Shown here: piece by piece, positions 28,492-37,081 of the stretch
How positions within the stretch are numbered: position 1 is the first letter of the stretch
Layout: every line of letters starts with the position of its first letter
Assembly (NCBI GenBank): GCA_905207905.1
Contig: CAJLNC010000003.1
Coordinates: 1-64,000, forward strand
From: an uncultured Lachnospiraceae bacterium
GTDB lineage: Bacteria; Bacillota_A; Clostridia; Lachnospirales; Lachnospiraceae
Direction of reading: 5' to 3'
DNA length: 64,000 bases
The notes under the pieces: model-generated
Database searches by the model: none
What the model saw: only the letters and a program-made list of their open reading frames with translations
Told to the model about the DNA's origin: nothing
Position numbers and translations under genes: made by a program

Positions 28492-29526
28492 CTATAACAG
28501 CGAATCCACCCGGTTATCCTCCTCTGCCAGCAATCTCCGAATGTAATCCCCGAGTCTTCCTTTCACCAACCGTTCAATAAGCTCCTGCCCAGCTCCATGC
28601 CCTTTCCATTCCGGTAAATGAAGTTTTCTGATCTTTTCCTGAAGCTCCGAAAGTTCCAAAGCCCTCAGGCTTTTCTCAAACTGCAGAATTTTCGCCCTGG
28701 AAATGGGATCTTCCAACACCGGCATATATACTTCTTTACACTGATTTAAAATTTGATAACACTCTTCAATCTGATTTCCCAAATCCAAAATCAGCACATC
28801 GTACTCTCCACAGGCTCCCAGTTCCCGTATAAATTGAAGCCATTCCTCCAGGTGTACTTCCCGCAGATCGCAGGGGGAAAAAGCCGGAGGAATATAATCC
28901 AATTTTCCTATGGTCTGTATCATCCCGTTTATCTTAAAAATCAAATTTCCTTCTTTTTGCCTTGCAAAATAAATTAAATCAGAGATATCTGAATGATACT
29001 TTTGAGCAAACAGCTCCTCAAAACCGCTGTATTCCTCTAAATTCAAATACAGAACTTTCTGTTTCTCTCCTAAAATCTCCCCCATTGTCAGTGCAAAGCT
29101 GGTCTTGCCCACACGATTCAGAGGAGAATATACCCCTACCAGTTTCATTCGCCCGTCTCCATCAGAAAACATGGCGCCCGGAAGAAGCGGCCCGGATTCT
29201 GCATAATAATTCATCACCTCTGCAATCAAACTGTCCGATGCCTGATATTTGTACACATGTGGACGATCCTTTATGCGATCCAGCGACTCTCCATCGGATA
29301 AAATAATGACCCGGTCAATCTCCAGCTTTTTGACTTCATCACACATGACATCCGTAGAAATCAACAGCAGTTCAATGGGATTTTTCCCTGCAAAATCTGC
29401 CAGACTCTCCAAATTTGTAAATGCATGAACTTCAAACGGAGTACACTTTCTTTCGTTTAAATACTCTGTAAGATTCCTGGCATAATTTTCCTCCAAATCG
29501 CAAATAGCAAATATTCTTTTTTTCAA
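28492..29526 (-). CDS. TadZ/CpaE-like ATPase with atypical receiver
   Basis: A 344-residue protein of the CpaE/TadZ type. Residues about 1-120 resemble a receiver-like domain without the usual acidic pocket. A MinD/ParA-like ATPase follows from about 130: the P loop is VYSPLNRVGKTSFALTMG, which keeps GKTS but lacks the first Lys of the deviant Walker A motif. VLILDLGNQIEE supplies the Walker B-like strand. Such proteins position the pilus machine. The start is TTG at 29526, forced by the absence of another early start codon, with only a weak ribosome site; it immediately follows the TadV stop. Confidence 0.8.
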   Translation of the reverse strand: MKKRIFAICDLEENYARNLTEYLNERKCTPFEVHAFTNLESLADFAGKNPIELLLISTDVMCDEVKKLEIDRVIILSDGESLDRIKDRPHVYKYQASDSLIAEVMNYYAESGPLLPGAMFSDGDGRMKLVGVYSPLNRVGKTSFALTMGEILGEKQKVLYLNLEEYSGFEELFAQKYHSDISDLIYFARQKEGNLIFKINGMIQTIGKLDYIPPAFSPCDLREVHLEEWLQFIRELGACGEYDVLILDLGNQIEECYQILNQCKEVYMPVLEDPISRAKILQFEKSLRALELSELQEKIRKLHLPEWKGHGAGQELIERLVKGRLGDYIRRLLAEEDNRVDSLL

Positions 29527-29528
29527 TT

Positions 29529-30071
29529 TTAATTAATACCCCCATTCATCCTTACTACATACACCAGAACGGACAAAAAGACAGGTATCGAAAAATAAAG
29601 ATGACTGTCCTCATCCTCCGGTTTCCTATAAGGTTCCCACTGCCTTGTCTCTAAATATTGGAACAAATAACGTTTGAAATAACAGAGACGTGAAAAAAAA
29701 TTCCGTCTTTTTAGAAATAGGATGGAGGAAATAACTCCTCCTATAAGAAATGTATCAAGAATACTGTAAAACCCGCCTGTCGGCCCAAGAAAGCCGCCAA
29801 TCATGCAAAGCAGTTTAATATCTCCTGCCCCTATCATTCGGAAATAGTAGAGAATCCAAAGAAGTACGATCGGCAGCATTGCTCCAGATAGAAAAAATAA
29901 CAATCCCATCCATCTGAAACACCATAGCTGATAGGTCACTCCCAAAAAGAGCCCCGTAATGATCACTTCATTGGGGATACGTTTTTGGGTAATGTCCCAT
30001 AACACCGCAGCTCCGATAAAATGCAGAAGGAAAAACAATGCAACGTTTCCTTCGTAAATATCCGGATGCAT
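29529..30071 (-). CDS. Prepilin peptidase (A24/TadV type)
   Basis: A 180-residue membrane aspartic peptidase, first gene of the Tad operon. Catalytic aspartates are in LWDITQKRIPN (about 27) and MIGAGDIKLLCMIGG (about 84-98). Several hydrophobic spans are visible, plus a C-terminal charged loop (YRKPEDEDSHLY) and a final span. The ATG at 30071 has GGGAGG 5 nt upstream; the in-frame GTG two codons earlier overlaps the ribosome site. It processes the Flp pilin and TadE-like leaders, a job shared with the smaller copy at 21754-22167. Confidence 0.88.
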   Translation of the reverse strand: MHPDIYEGNVALFFLLHFIGAAVLWDITQKRIPNEVIITGLFLGVTYQLWCFRWMGLLFFLSGAMLPIVLLWILYYFRMIGAGDIKLLCMIGGFLGPTGGFYSILDTFLIGGVISSILFLKRRNFFSRLCYFKRYLFQYLETRQWEPYRKPEDEDSHLYFSIPVFLSVLVYVVRMNGGIN

Positions 30072-30108
30072 ATACACCTCCCTATCACTCTATTTATCAC
30101 TTTTTGTA

Positions 30109-30137
30109 AGCATAACATACCTTAAATGTTTTTTCAA
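30109..30137 (-). promoter_or_regulatory. Promoter of the Tad operon
   Basis: TTGAAA (-35) and TATGCT (-10) on the minus strand with exactly 17 nt between, about 40 bp upstream of the first Tad gene. It is the best sigma-A-like match in the 574-bp spacer 30078-30651; the remainder is A+T rich with no gene seen apart from the terminator at 30516-30559. Confidence 0.65.
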
Positions 30138-30515
30138 GTGCATTTTATATTAGATATATTTTTACTTTTTGCCAATGATAATTATACTCTAAGTATATTT
30201 TTCTTGCTGCCGGAGCCGCTGACGAACCTTTGCCCTGCGCTGCCGCTTCCTTTAAAAAATCTATATCATAAGAAATCCATATCATCCTCCAAATGCACAA
30301 AGCAGAGCCTGTTTTCTACATCTATTTAGTGACTTTATTTTATCATAGTGTTAAATTATTTGCAATAGTTTTATTCTTTTAGCAACAACTTGTTTCTCTA
30401 TTCTAAATTTGTCAGCCATCTGTTGCCCTGTATCATTCTTGCATTAGCCGCTTTTGAAATACATACAAAAGAATTTCTCAGGAAGATTAGGGTGTCAAAA
30501 ATCCTAATCCATAAA

Positions 30516-30559
30516 AAATATCCCCTCCCATTGCTCTGCGCCTTTGGGAAGGGATATTT
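30516..30559 (-). terminator. Rho-independent terminator after yibE
   Basis: A 15-bp stem (AAATATCCCCTCCCA against TGGGAAGGGATATTT, one mismatch) with a 14-nt loop. On the minus strand it is followed directly by TTTTTTAT. It lies about 90 bp past the end of the YibE gene and likely ends the phosphatase-YibE transcript. Confidence 0.8.
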
Positions 30560-30651
30560 CCAATGCTATTCTATTTTTCCACAAACCGGTTGGCCCTATT
30601 GTCCATAGTGATCCTGAACCAATCAAGGCTTAAGGTCTAACCAAAAACTGT

Positions 30652-31794
30652 TTACTTAGATCTATTCTTTTTCGTCAGAAGAATTCCTGCCACCAGAGCA
30701 GTAAAGGGGGCCACTGTTACCAGGCCGAAGCTTCCCACCACTGTATCCAAAATCTCCGAGGCCACATATTTATAATTTAAAATATGGTCAATGGGGGTAC
30801 CTTGAGCCATGTACACCATCAAAGAGGTGACATAGCCTCCGGAATAGGCTAACAGCAAGGTAGTCGTCATGGTTCCCATGGCTGCCCGGCCCACATTCAT
30901 CCCGGAAGCAGCCGCTTCCCTCCAGCCGATTTCCGGCTTTTTCTCAACCACCTCGTTCACTGCAGAGGTGATATCCACAGATAAATCCATCATGGCTCCT
31001 GAAGCTTCGATGAAAATACTGCTCATAAAAATAGAGGTAAGATTCAGATTCTGGTATCCGCTGTAGATCAAAGACTCCGAATCCGGCATGATAGCCCCGT
31101 GGATTCGAAACAAATCAGTAAACACAATTCCCAAAATACAGGTGGTAACAATCCCCAGAAGAGAACCCAGAGAGGCGGTAATGGTGCGCCTGTCAAAACC
31201 GTACACAAAAAAGATGATCACCAGAGTAAGAAATATGGTAATAAATATTCCTGTCCATACAGGAGAATAGCCGTTTAAATACGCCGGAATCAGAATCTTC
31301 CAGATGGACAGAACCGTGATCACAAAAGAAAAGATGGCAAGAAATCCCGTTTTTCCGGCCACTGCCACCAAAAGAACAGCAAACGCCAGAAACAGGAGCG
31401 CTTCCTTATCCAAACGGTAATGATCCGACATCACGCAGGAGGTAATCTCATCTCCATTTAAACTGATGCGAACAAACGCCCGGTCTCCCACCTGATAGAT
31501 CTTGTCCTTCTCCAGAGAACCGCTTAAGAAATTAACCCCTTCGATCTCCTGTCCCTTAAATTCCCCATCTTCTATCAAGATTCTGCACACCTGCTCTCCG
31601 GACTGAATCAGACCGGAAGAGATCACTGCAGAATTGTCCGCCTCTGTCACACGGCCCACTGCCCGCACAGAACCCTGATAAATCAAAGCATCCTCATAGC
31701 CCGTGGGAAGAGCTATGAGGATGGCGGTCAGTATGAGACCAAAGATGGTGATCAGGAGCGGGGAGTTTTTCTTTTGAAAAAATCCGCCCTTCAT
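30652..31794 (-). CDS. YibE/F family membrane protein
   Basis: A 380-residue integral membrane protein of the YibE/F family. An N-terminal span (about 15-30) is followed by an extracytoplasmic beta-rich segment of about 100 residues, then about seven spans with the family features ITVLSIWKILIPAYLNGYSP, YSGYQNLNLTSIFMSSIFIE, GMNVGRAAMGTMTTTLLLAY and the C-terminal VAPFTALVAGILL. The function of the family is not established. The start ATG follows the alkaline phosphatase stop after two bases (TAAGGATG), so translation is coupled, suggesting related work at the cell surface. Confidence 0.85.
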   Translation of the reverse strand: MKGGFFQKKNSPLLITIFGLILTAILIALPTGYEDALIYQGSVRAVGRVTEADNSAVISSGLIQSGEQVCRILIEDGEFKGQEIEGVNFLSGSLEKDKIYQVGDRAFVRISLNGDEITSCVMSDHYRLDKEALLFLAFAVLLVAVAGKTGFLAIFSFVITVLSIWKILIPAYLNGYSPVWTGIFITIFLTLVIIFFVYGFDRRTITASLGSLLGIVTTCILGIVFTDLFRIHGAIMPDSESLIYSGYQNLNLTSIFMSSIFIEASGAMMDLSVDITSAVNEVVEKKPEIGWREAAASGMNVGRAAMGTMTTTLLLAYSGGYVTSLMVYMAQGTPIDHILNYKYVASEILDTVVGSFGLVTVAPFTALVAGILLTKKNRSK

Positions 31795-31796
31795 CC

Positions 31797-33365
31797 TTAT
31801 TCTACTCCTGTCAGTTCTGCCATCTTGTCAAAAATTTCTGTGTTGTCGTAGTAACCCTCAAATTTTTCCTGTCCGGCTCCCTGCACTAAAACCTCCACCG
31901 GCAGACCGGTATGTGCGTAGGAACCAAAGTTGATGCCGCTCTTATTATTCAAAATATGGGTAATGGTCACTGTGAGCGGTTCGTAGCTTCCGTACAGAAC
32001 ATACTCTTCCTGTCCAAACGCTTCTTCCTCTCCAGTTCTTGCCATGGTGGTCTCATAAGCTGCCTTCAGCTTATCGTACTCATACTGAGTCATCACCAGG
32101 GCCCCATCCTGCTCAGACTCCGGATGTTCATTGGCATTGTCCTTCTGATTGGAAGCCTCCTCCCCGGAAACCGGCGCCTGAAGTCCGAACAGCTCCGTCA
32201 CATCCTGCATAACGGTATCAAAGTCTGTTTTGTTCTCCTTGTAGCCTGCCACATAGTCAGAGTCAAACTTTGCATAGGAGATCTTCTGATTATTCACATT
32301 GGTAAGAAACAGGTCATAATCTGTTCCGGCATAACCGATGGTCAGTCCTCCTGTCTCATGGTCTCCGGTAACAATGATCAGCGTCTCATCCGGATGCTCA
32401 TTGTAAAACTCCACTGCCTCTGCCACTGCGTTGTCCAGAGCGATGGTGTCTGCCAGAGTGGAAGCGGCATCGTTGGCATGACATGCCCAGTCGATCTTTC
32501 CTCCCTCAACCATCATAAAAAAGCCATTGTCATTGTTCAGCATCTCGATGCCTTTGGATACATAGTCAGCCAAAGCCCACTCACCCTCTGCCCGGTCCAG
32601 CTCATAGGACATGGCGTCCGAGTCCGCCAGATGCTCGTCGATCACAATCACCTTGCCGTCCTCTGCTGTGAGGGCCTCTGCCTCTGACTGGGTCTTCACT
32701 ACCTTGTAGCCAGCTTCCACTGCAGCATCATACAGATCCGGCTGATCTTCCTCCTTGCCTGTGGGACTTAACAGCCCTCCTCCTGCAAAATAATCAAATC
32801 CGCTCTGAATCAGCTCTTCGCCAATCTCATAGTAACTGCTTCTGGATGCCTGATGGGCATAGAAAGCTGCGGGAGTGGCATGGTTTAAATTTACGCTGGA
32901 AATAATTCCGATTTTATAATCCTTCTGAGCCTTCAGCTTTTCCGCTATCGTCTCATATTCCTGTGTAAAGTCTTCGCTCACATTAATACTTCCGCTCCAG
33001 GTCTTGTTGCCTGTGGCAATGGAGGTCGCTGTAGACGCGGAATCCGGAGCGAAGGAAGTGCTGTCATACGTCTGAGCAGATCCTGCAACAGGAAAATTCA
33101 TCATTGTCAGGTTATTCTGACTTTTTAATACCGCTTTCTCCTCTCCCTCTGCAGTGACTGTCACAGGATTTTCCTCATTGGCGTTGGCACTGACAAAATA
33201 GTTGGTCAACTGTATCTGAGGATAGCTCATTCCGTCACCGATAAAGAGAAATACATATTTCGGTGCAGCAGCCGTCTCTGTTTCTTCTGCATAAGCGCCG
33301 GCTGTCATAAAAGACATAGCGGTGGCGGCGGCCAGCAGTGTTGCGGTCAATTTTTTTGCTTTCAT
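31797..33365 (-). CDS. Secreted alkaline phosphatase
   Basis: A 522-residue PhoA-type alkaline phosphatase that releases phosphate from monoesters outside the membrane. A signal peptide ends at about AYA-EETE with an SPase I site and no lipobox. The first metal ligand is in FLFIGDGMSYP, the catalytic serine in APDSASTATSIATG, further ligands in VEGGKIDWACHANDAAST and VTGDHETGGLT, and the last His in GSYAHTGLPVEV. All ligands needed for the two-zinc centre can be seen. A hydrophilic insert near 405-450 is rich in Glu, Asn and Asp. GGAGG is 6 nt before the ATG. Co-transcribed with yibE. Confidence 0.93.
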   Translation of the reverse strand: MKAKKLTATLLAAATAMSFMTAGAYAEETETAAAPKYVFLFIGDGMSYPQIQLTNYFVSANANEENPVTVTAEGEEKAVLKSQNNLTMMNFPVAGSAQTYDSTSFAPDSASTATSIATGNKTWSGSINVSEDFTQEYETIAEKLKAQKDYKIGIISSVNLNHATPAAFYAHQASRSSYYEIGEELIQSGFDYFAGGGLLSPTGKEEDQPDLYDAAVEAGYKVVKTQSEAEALTAEDGKVIVIDEHLADSDAMSYELDRAEGEWALADYVSKGIEMLNNDNGFFMMVEGGKIDWACHANDAASTLADTIALDNAVAEAVEFYNEHPDETLIIVTGDHETGGLTIGYAGTDYDLFLTNVNNQKISYAKFDSDYVAGYKENKTDFDTVMQDVTELFGLQAPVSGEEASNQKDNANEHPESEQDGALVMTQYEYDKLKAAYETTMARTGEEEAFGQEEYVLYGSYEPLTVTITHILNNKSGINFGSYAHTGLPVEVLVQGAGQEKFEGYYDNTEIFDKMAELTGVE

Positions 33366-33511
33366 ACTTTTCCTCCAAATTTTTCCTGCAGCTTCCTCTC
33401 TTCAACGTTTCTTATGTGAAACACAAAAAGCTGCTCCCATATTTTCCGGGGATAAGCCAGGCTTATTTTTCTGTAACAGTTCAATCATGCACGAAGTCAC
33501 AAAAATTTAAG

Positions 33512-33527
33512 TTCAAACTGGTTTGAA
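33512..33527. promoter_or_regulatory. Operator-like palindrome upstream of the phosphatase gene
   Basis: TTCAAAC-TG-GTTTGAA, two perfect 7-bp half sites about 147 bp before the phosphatase start. It is a plausible repressor or regulator site. No clear PhoP-type repeat or good -35/-10 pair was found in the 363-bp spacer 33366-33728, which is otherwise featureless. Confidence 0.35.
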
Positions 33528-33728
33528 AACGAAGATTTTTGTGTACTTTGTATATGGCGTTCTGCCATAAGCGAGAATTTTAGCTGTGAAACAGCCAATT
33601 CAAGCTATTATGGCTGAACTGCTGCATTTTTCCTGCCCCTGTCCTATCCACATCCTTATTCTAGGAAAGGTTTGTAAAAAGCAAAATCTTTAAAAAGTAA
33701 AATGACCGTAAAAAGTTTGTGAGACTGC

Positions 33729-34928
33729 TCACCTGCTGTTTCCACGCTGATACAGATCCACACCGCCTCTTATTCTGCATCCTATTAAAAGCAGCGCCGG
33801 GAAAACGGCCGCCGCCAGGATTCCCATCTTCAGATTGTCCTGGAACCAGGAGGAAACGGTTCCTACCAGGAAGGGGCCGAAACCGCAGCCCATATCTCCG
33901 GCCAGCGCAAACATGGCGAACATAGCGGTCCCCCCGTTTCGGATCACCACAGACCCAATGCTGAAGATACCGGGCCACAGGATGCCGATGGACAGACCAC
34001 ACAGCCCGCAGCCCATAAGACCCAGGGCCGGCCATGGGGACAAAGAGATCATCAGATAGGAAATCAGACAGAGAATACCGCTGACAAAAATAAATTTTTC
34101 CAGTCGGATCTTATCTCCGTATTTTCCGTAAAAAAACCGGGAAAGCCCCATAAATACGGCGAAGGACATAGGCCCTGCCAGATCTCCCACCGTCTTGCTC
34201 ACACCCAGGCTTCGCTCTGCAAAGGTGGAGGCCCACTGGCTCACAGACTGTTCGCAGGATCCGGCACAGAACATCAGCAGCATCAGGATCCAGAAGGTTT
34301 TGCTGGAAAACAGCTGTTTTACGGACATTCCCGTCTCCCCATCTTCCACCAGAGAATAGATGGGAATCTTCATGAAAGCCACTCCATTGCAGAAGGGGAT
34401 CAATGACCAGAGCAGCAGCAGCAGTTTCCAGTGCGCAATCCCTACTGTAACAAAAAACAGAGTAGACAGAAGCACTACCCCTATGTATCCCCAGCAGTAA
34501 AAGGAATGAAGAAGGCTCATCATTTTTTCCTTGTTCTTGGTAGGGCAGGCTTCCACCATGGGACTGATCAGCACCTCCAAAAGCCCTCCTCCCACAGCGT
34601 ACACCAAAACGGAGATCATGATTCCCAAAAAGGGATTCTCAAATCGTTCCGGCAGGATGGTCAGCAGCACCAGTCCAGCCCCTGCCAGAACATGAGCCGC
34701 CACACCGCAGACCCGGTAGCCCACTCGGTCAATGAAAAATGCTGACAAAAAATCCACGGACAGCTGAATGCAGAAATTAATCATAATCAGTGCTGAAATC
34801 TGCTCCAGCGGAATCCCATACTGCGTACTAAAAGTTAAAAACAGCAGGGGCACAAATGTATTGATCACCGCCTGCACCACATATCCGGTAAAGCAGGCAT
34901 AGATCGTTCCTCTGTATTCTCTTTCCAT
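33729..34928 (-). CDS. MFS transporter
   Basis: A 399-residue major facilitator with about twelve membrane spans. The MFS loop between spans 2 and 3 reads FIDRVGYR, a form of the D-R/K-x-G motif. The second half contains AGPMSFAVFMGLSRFFYGKYGDKI, the matching motif between spans 8 and 9. The fold resembles the sugar or drug/H+ antiporter FucP-like and YfkF-like groups. Substrate unknown. It follows the alcohol dehydrogenase gene by 40 nt and may share its promoter. The start has only a weak ribosome site. Confidence 0.85.
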   Translation of the reverse strand: MEREYRGTIYACFTGYVVQAVINTFVPLLFLTFSTQYGIPLEQISALIMINFCIQLSVDFLSAFFIDRVGYRVCGVAAHVLAGAGLVLLTILPERFENPFLGIMISVLVYAVGGGLLEVLISPMVEACPTKNKEKMMSLLHSFYCWGYIGVVLLSTLFFVTVGIAHWKLLLLLWSLIPFCNGVAFMKIPIYSLVEDGETGMSVKQLFSSKTFWILMLLMFCAGSCEQSVSQWASTFAERSLGVSKTVGDLAGPMSFAVFMGLSRFFYGKYGDKIRLEKFIFVSGILCLISYLMISLSPWPALGLMGCGLCGLSIGILWPGIFSIGSVVIRNGGTAMFAMFALAGDMGCGFGPFLVGTVSSWFQDNLKMGILAAAVFPALLLIGCRIRGGVDLYQRGNSR

Positions 34929-34968
34929 TTCTATTTCGTTCCTATCCTTGATTAGTCTTATCTTTTTC

Positions 34969-36147
34969 TTACCTTGCCATCCGGTAAATTTCTTCCATAT
35001 CCCGGCGATTCAGAATCTGGAAGCCGCCAATGGTACGGCCGTCATGATTGCTGCATTTTAAGGCCAGCTCTTTGATCTGATCCTCTGTCAGCTGGATTCC
35101 CATCTCATGAATAGAAGCTGGCATGCCAATCTCCCTAAAGAACTGTTCCGTCCGCTCAATTCCTTCCAGCGCCGTTTTCTTTGGATGGCTGCAGTCCATG
35201 GGAACTCCCATCACATTCACTGCATATTGGGCAAAGCGTTCCGGCTTCTGCATATAGACATATCTGGCCCAGCTTCCCCACACCGCGGCCAGCCCTGCTC
35301 CATGAGCCACATCAAAGGAAGCGCTCAGCTCATGCTCCAGCTGGTGGCTGGCCCAGTCTTCCACCATGCCGCACCCCAAAAGTCCGTTGTGGGACAAACT
35401 TCCCGCCCACATCACCTGAGCCCTGGCCTCATAATTCTCCGGCTCCTTCACCAAAACTCTGGCGCAGTGCATCACGGTTCTTAAAAGTCCCTCCGCCAGG
35501 CTGTCCGTCAGTTCCGTTCCCTCCTCTTTTGTAAAATACCGCTCCATGGTATGCATCAGAATATCCACGCAGCCGCTGGCTGTCTGATAGGCCGGAAGGG
35601 TATAGGTCAACTCCGGATTCATCACTGCAAATCTGCACCGGCTTAGATCATCATTGTACCCTCTCTTGATCCAGCCATCCTCGTTGGTAATCACGCTGGA
35701 ACGGCTCATCTCACTGCCTGCTGCCGCGATCGTCAATACCGCTCCGATGGGCATACAGCCTTTGGCCTGCCGTTTATGAGCGTAAAAATCCCACACATCT
35801 CCTTCATTGGCCAGTCCGTATCCAATACATTTGGCAGAGTCAATGACACTGCCTCCTCCGACTGCCAGAAGGAAATCCACCTTCTCCTTTCTGCAAAGCT
35901 CAATCCCTTCCCTTGCAAGACTCAGTCTTGGATTGGGCTGTACGCCCCCCAGCTTTACATAAGAAATGCCTTCCCGCTCCAGAGACTGGCACACCCGGTC
36001 AATCAGGCCGGACTTCACTGCGCTGCCGCCGCCGAAATGTACCAGCACCCGGTTTCCTCCCTGCTCTTTTACCAGTTTTCCCGCTTCATTTTCTGTTCCC
36101 CGTCCAAAAACCACCTTTGTCGGCGCATAATACTCAAAATTTTTCAT
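34969..36147 (-). CDS. Iron-containing alcohol dehydrogenase (BdhA/YqhD-like)
   Basis: A 392-residue group III alcohol dehydrogenase. The start MKNFEYYAPTKVVFGRGT is typical of butanol dehydrogenases. The nucleotide loop is VGGGSVIDSAKCIGYG, and the metal site residues lie in CVDILMHTMERYF, SHNGLLGCGMVEDWASHQLEHE and DVAHGAGLAAVWGSW. Members reduce aldehydes with NADPH or NADH during fermentation or detoxification. AGGAGG is 6 nt before the ATG. Upstream, two copies of an extended -10-like element sit 110 bp apart. Confidence 0.9.
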   Translation of the reverse strand: MKNFEYYAPTKVVFGRGTENEAGKLVKEQGGNRVLVHFGGGSAVKSGLIDRVCQSLEREGISYVKLGGVQPNPRLSLAREGIELCRKEKVDFLLAVGGGSVIDSAKCIGYGLANEGDVWDFYAHKRQAKGCMPIGAVLTIAAAGSEMSRSSVITNEDGWIKRGYNDDLSRCRFAVMNPELTYTLPAYQTASGCVDILMHTMERYFTKEEGTELTDSLAEGLLRTVMHCARVLVKEPENYEARAQVMWAGSLSHNGLLGCGMVEDWASHQLEHELSASFDVAHGAGLAAVWGSWARYVYMQKPERFAQYAVNVMGVPMDCSHPKKTALEGIERTEQFFREIGMPASIHEMGIQLTEDQIKELALKCSNHDGRTIGGFQILNRRDMEEIYRMAR

Positions 36148-36254
36148 CTTCTTCCTCCTGCCCTGTATAAGGTCTTTCTTTCTATATTCTATAAAATCTT
36201 TCTATTACTGAATTTTCTCTTCCACCGGAAGCTTCGTCTGACCGCCGGTTTCAC

Positions 36255-36383
36255 CGCTCATTATACCACGATTCGCACCTCCGGTGCTTATCGCTGCTTT
36301 GCAGCTATCGTGGTCGCCATTCGCTGCTCCCGGTGAACAAGCTGCGCTTGCTCCCGCTCGCTAACGCTCATTATACCATGATT
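36255..36383 (-). promoter_or_regulatory. Duplicated extended -10 element upstream of the dehydrogenase
   Basis: A 19-bp direct repeat with 18 identities at 36255-36273 and 36365-36383, spaced 110 bp. Read on the minus strand each contains TGGTATAATGAGCG, an extended -10 promoter. Between them is a GC-rich stretch with short hairpins. Both would drive the dehydrogenase gene. Spacer 36148-36591 has no gene; a TATGAT at 36472-36477 may be the -10 for trxA on plus. Confidence 0.45.
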
Positions 36384-36591
36384 ATTCTTCTAATCATACA
36401 CTCTTGATGATTTCTTTGCACTTTTTTTCTCTCTTTGTGACTTTATCACGGACGAAACTTCTTTTCTCCTGTATGATAGCCTCATCAGATAACAAATCTT
36501 ACCTGACAAATAATTTTAAAAAAATAACAAAGAATAATTGAAAACCCGAAATTTAAAATCTAAAATCAAATACAAAATCAAGGAGGACGCA

Positions 36592-36900
36592 ATGATGTCA
36601 GCATTAAATATCACCAAAAACAATTTTCAGGAAGAAGTTATGAACAGTGACAAACCCGTACTTGTGGATTTCTGGGCAAGCTGGTGCGGCCCCTGCCGTA
36701 TGGTCAGTCCCATTGTAGATGAGATCGCCGCTGAACGCCAGGATATCAAAGTATGCAAAGTGAATGTGGATGAACAGCAGGAACTGGCTTCTGATTTCCA
36801 GGTTATGAGCATCCCCACGCTCATGGTATTCAAGGACGGCAAGATCGTAAACAAATCCATGGGCGCAAAGCCCAAGTCTCAGATCCTTGCAATGCTGTAG
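36592..36900 (+). CDS. trxA: Thioredoxin
   Basis: A 102-residue thioredoxin, a cytoplasmic disulfide reductant. The active site is DFWASWCGPCRMVSPIVDE with the canonical CGPC, and the cis-proline lies in VMSIPTLMVFKDG. Residue pattern and length are classic. AAGGAGG lies 6 nt before ATG 36592 (a second ATG follows directly); the open frame further upstream to 36538 lacks a ribosome site. It stands alone on the plus strand and is followed by a long hairpin. Confidence 0.95.
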   Translation: MMSALNITKNNFQEEVMNSDKPVLVDFWASWCGPCRMVSPIVDEIAAERQDIKVCKVNVDEQQELASDFQVMSIPTLMVFKDGKIVNKSMGAKPKSQILAML

Positions 36901-36931
36901 TTTTCTGGCAGGTAAGCAAAGAACCGTCCAA

Positions 36932-36996
36932 AAAGAGACCGTGCTGCAAAATCCGGTGCTTTAATAAAAGCCGGGATTTTGCAGCACGGTCTCTTT
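36932..36996. terminator. Long palindromic terminator between trxA and M20 gene
   Basis: A 65-bp inverted repeat: the outer 23 bp (from AAAGAGACCGTGCTGC to the TGCAAAATCC inner end) pair perfectly with the other arm, then a further CCGG/GCTTT part pairs around an AATA loop. It lies between convergent genes, so it may end both transcripts. Its TGCAAAAT/ATTTTGCA arms resemble the palindromes at 16480-16596 and 38245-38319. Confidence 0.7.
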
Positions 36997-37081
36997 CTTA
37001 TGCTTTCCTGACCGGCGGTTAAAAACCGACAGCCCGCCACACTCTATACGGTTTTTATGGTTATTTGCACTTCCAAACTTC

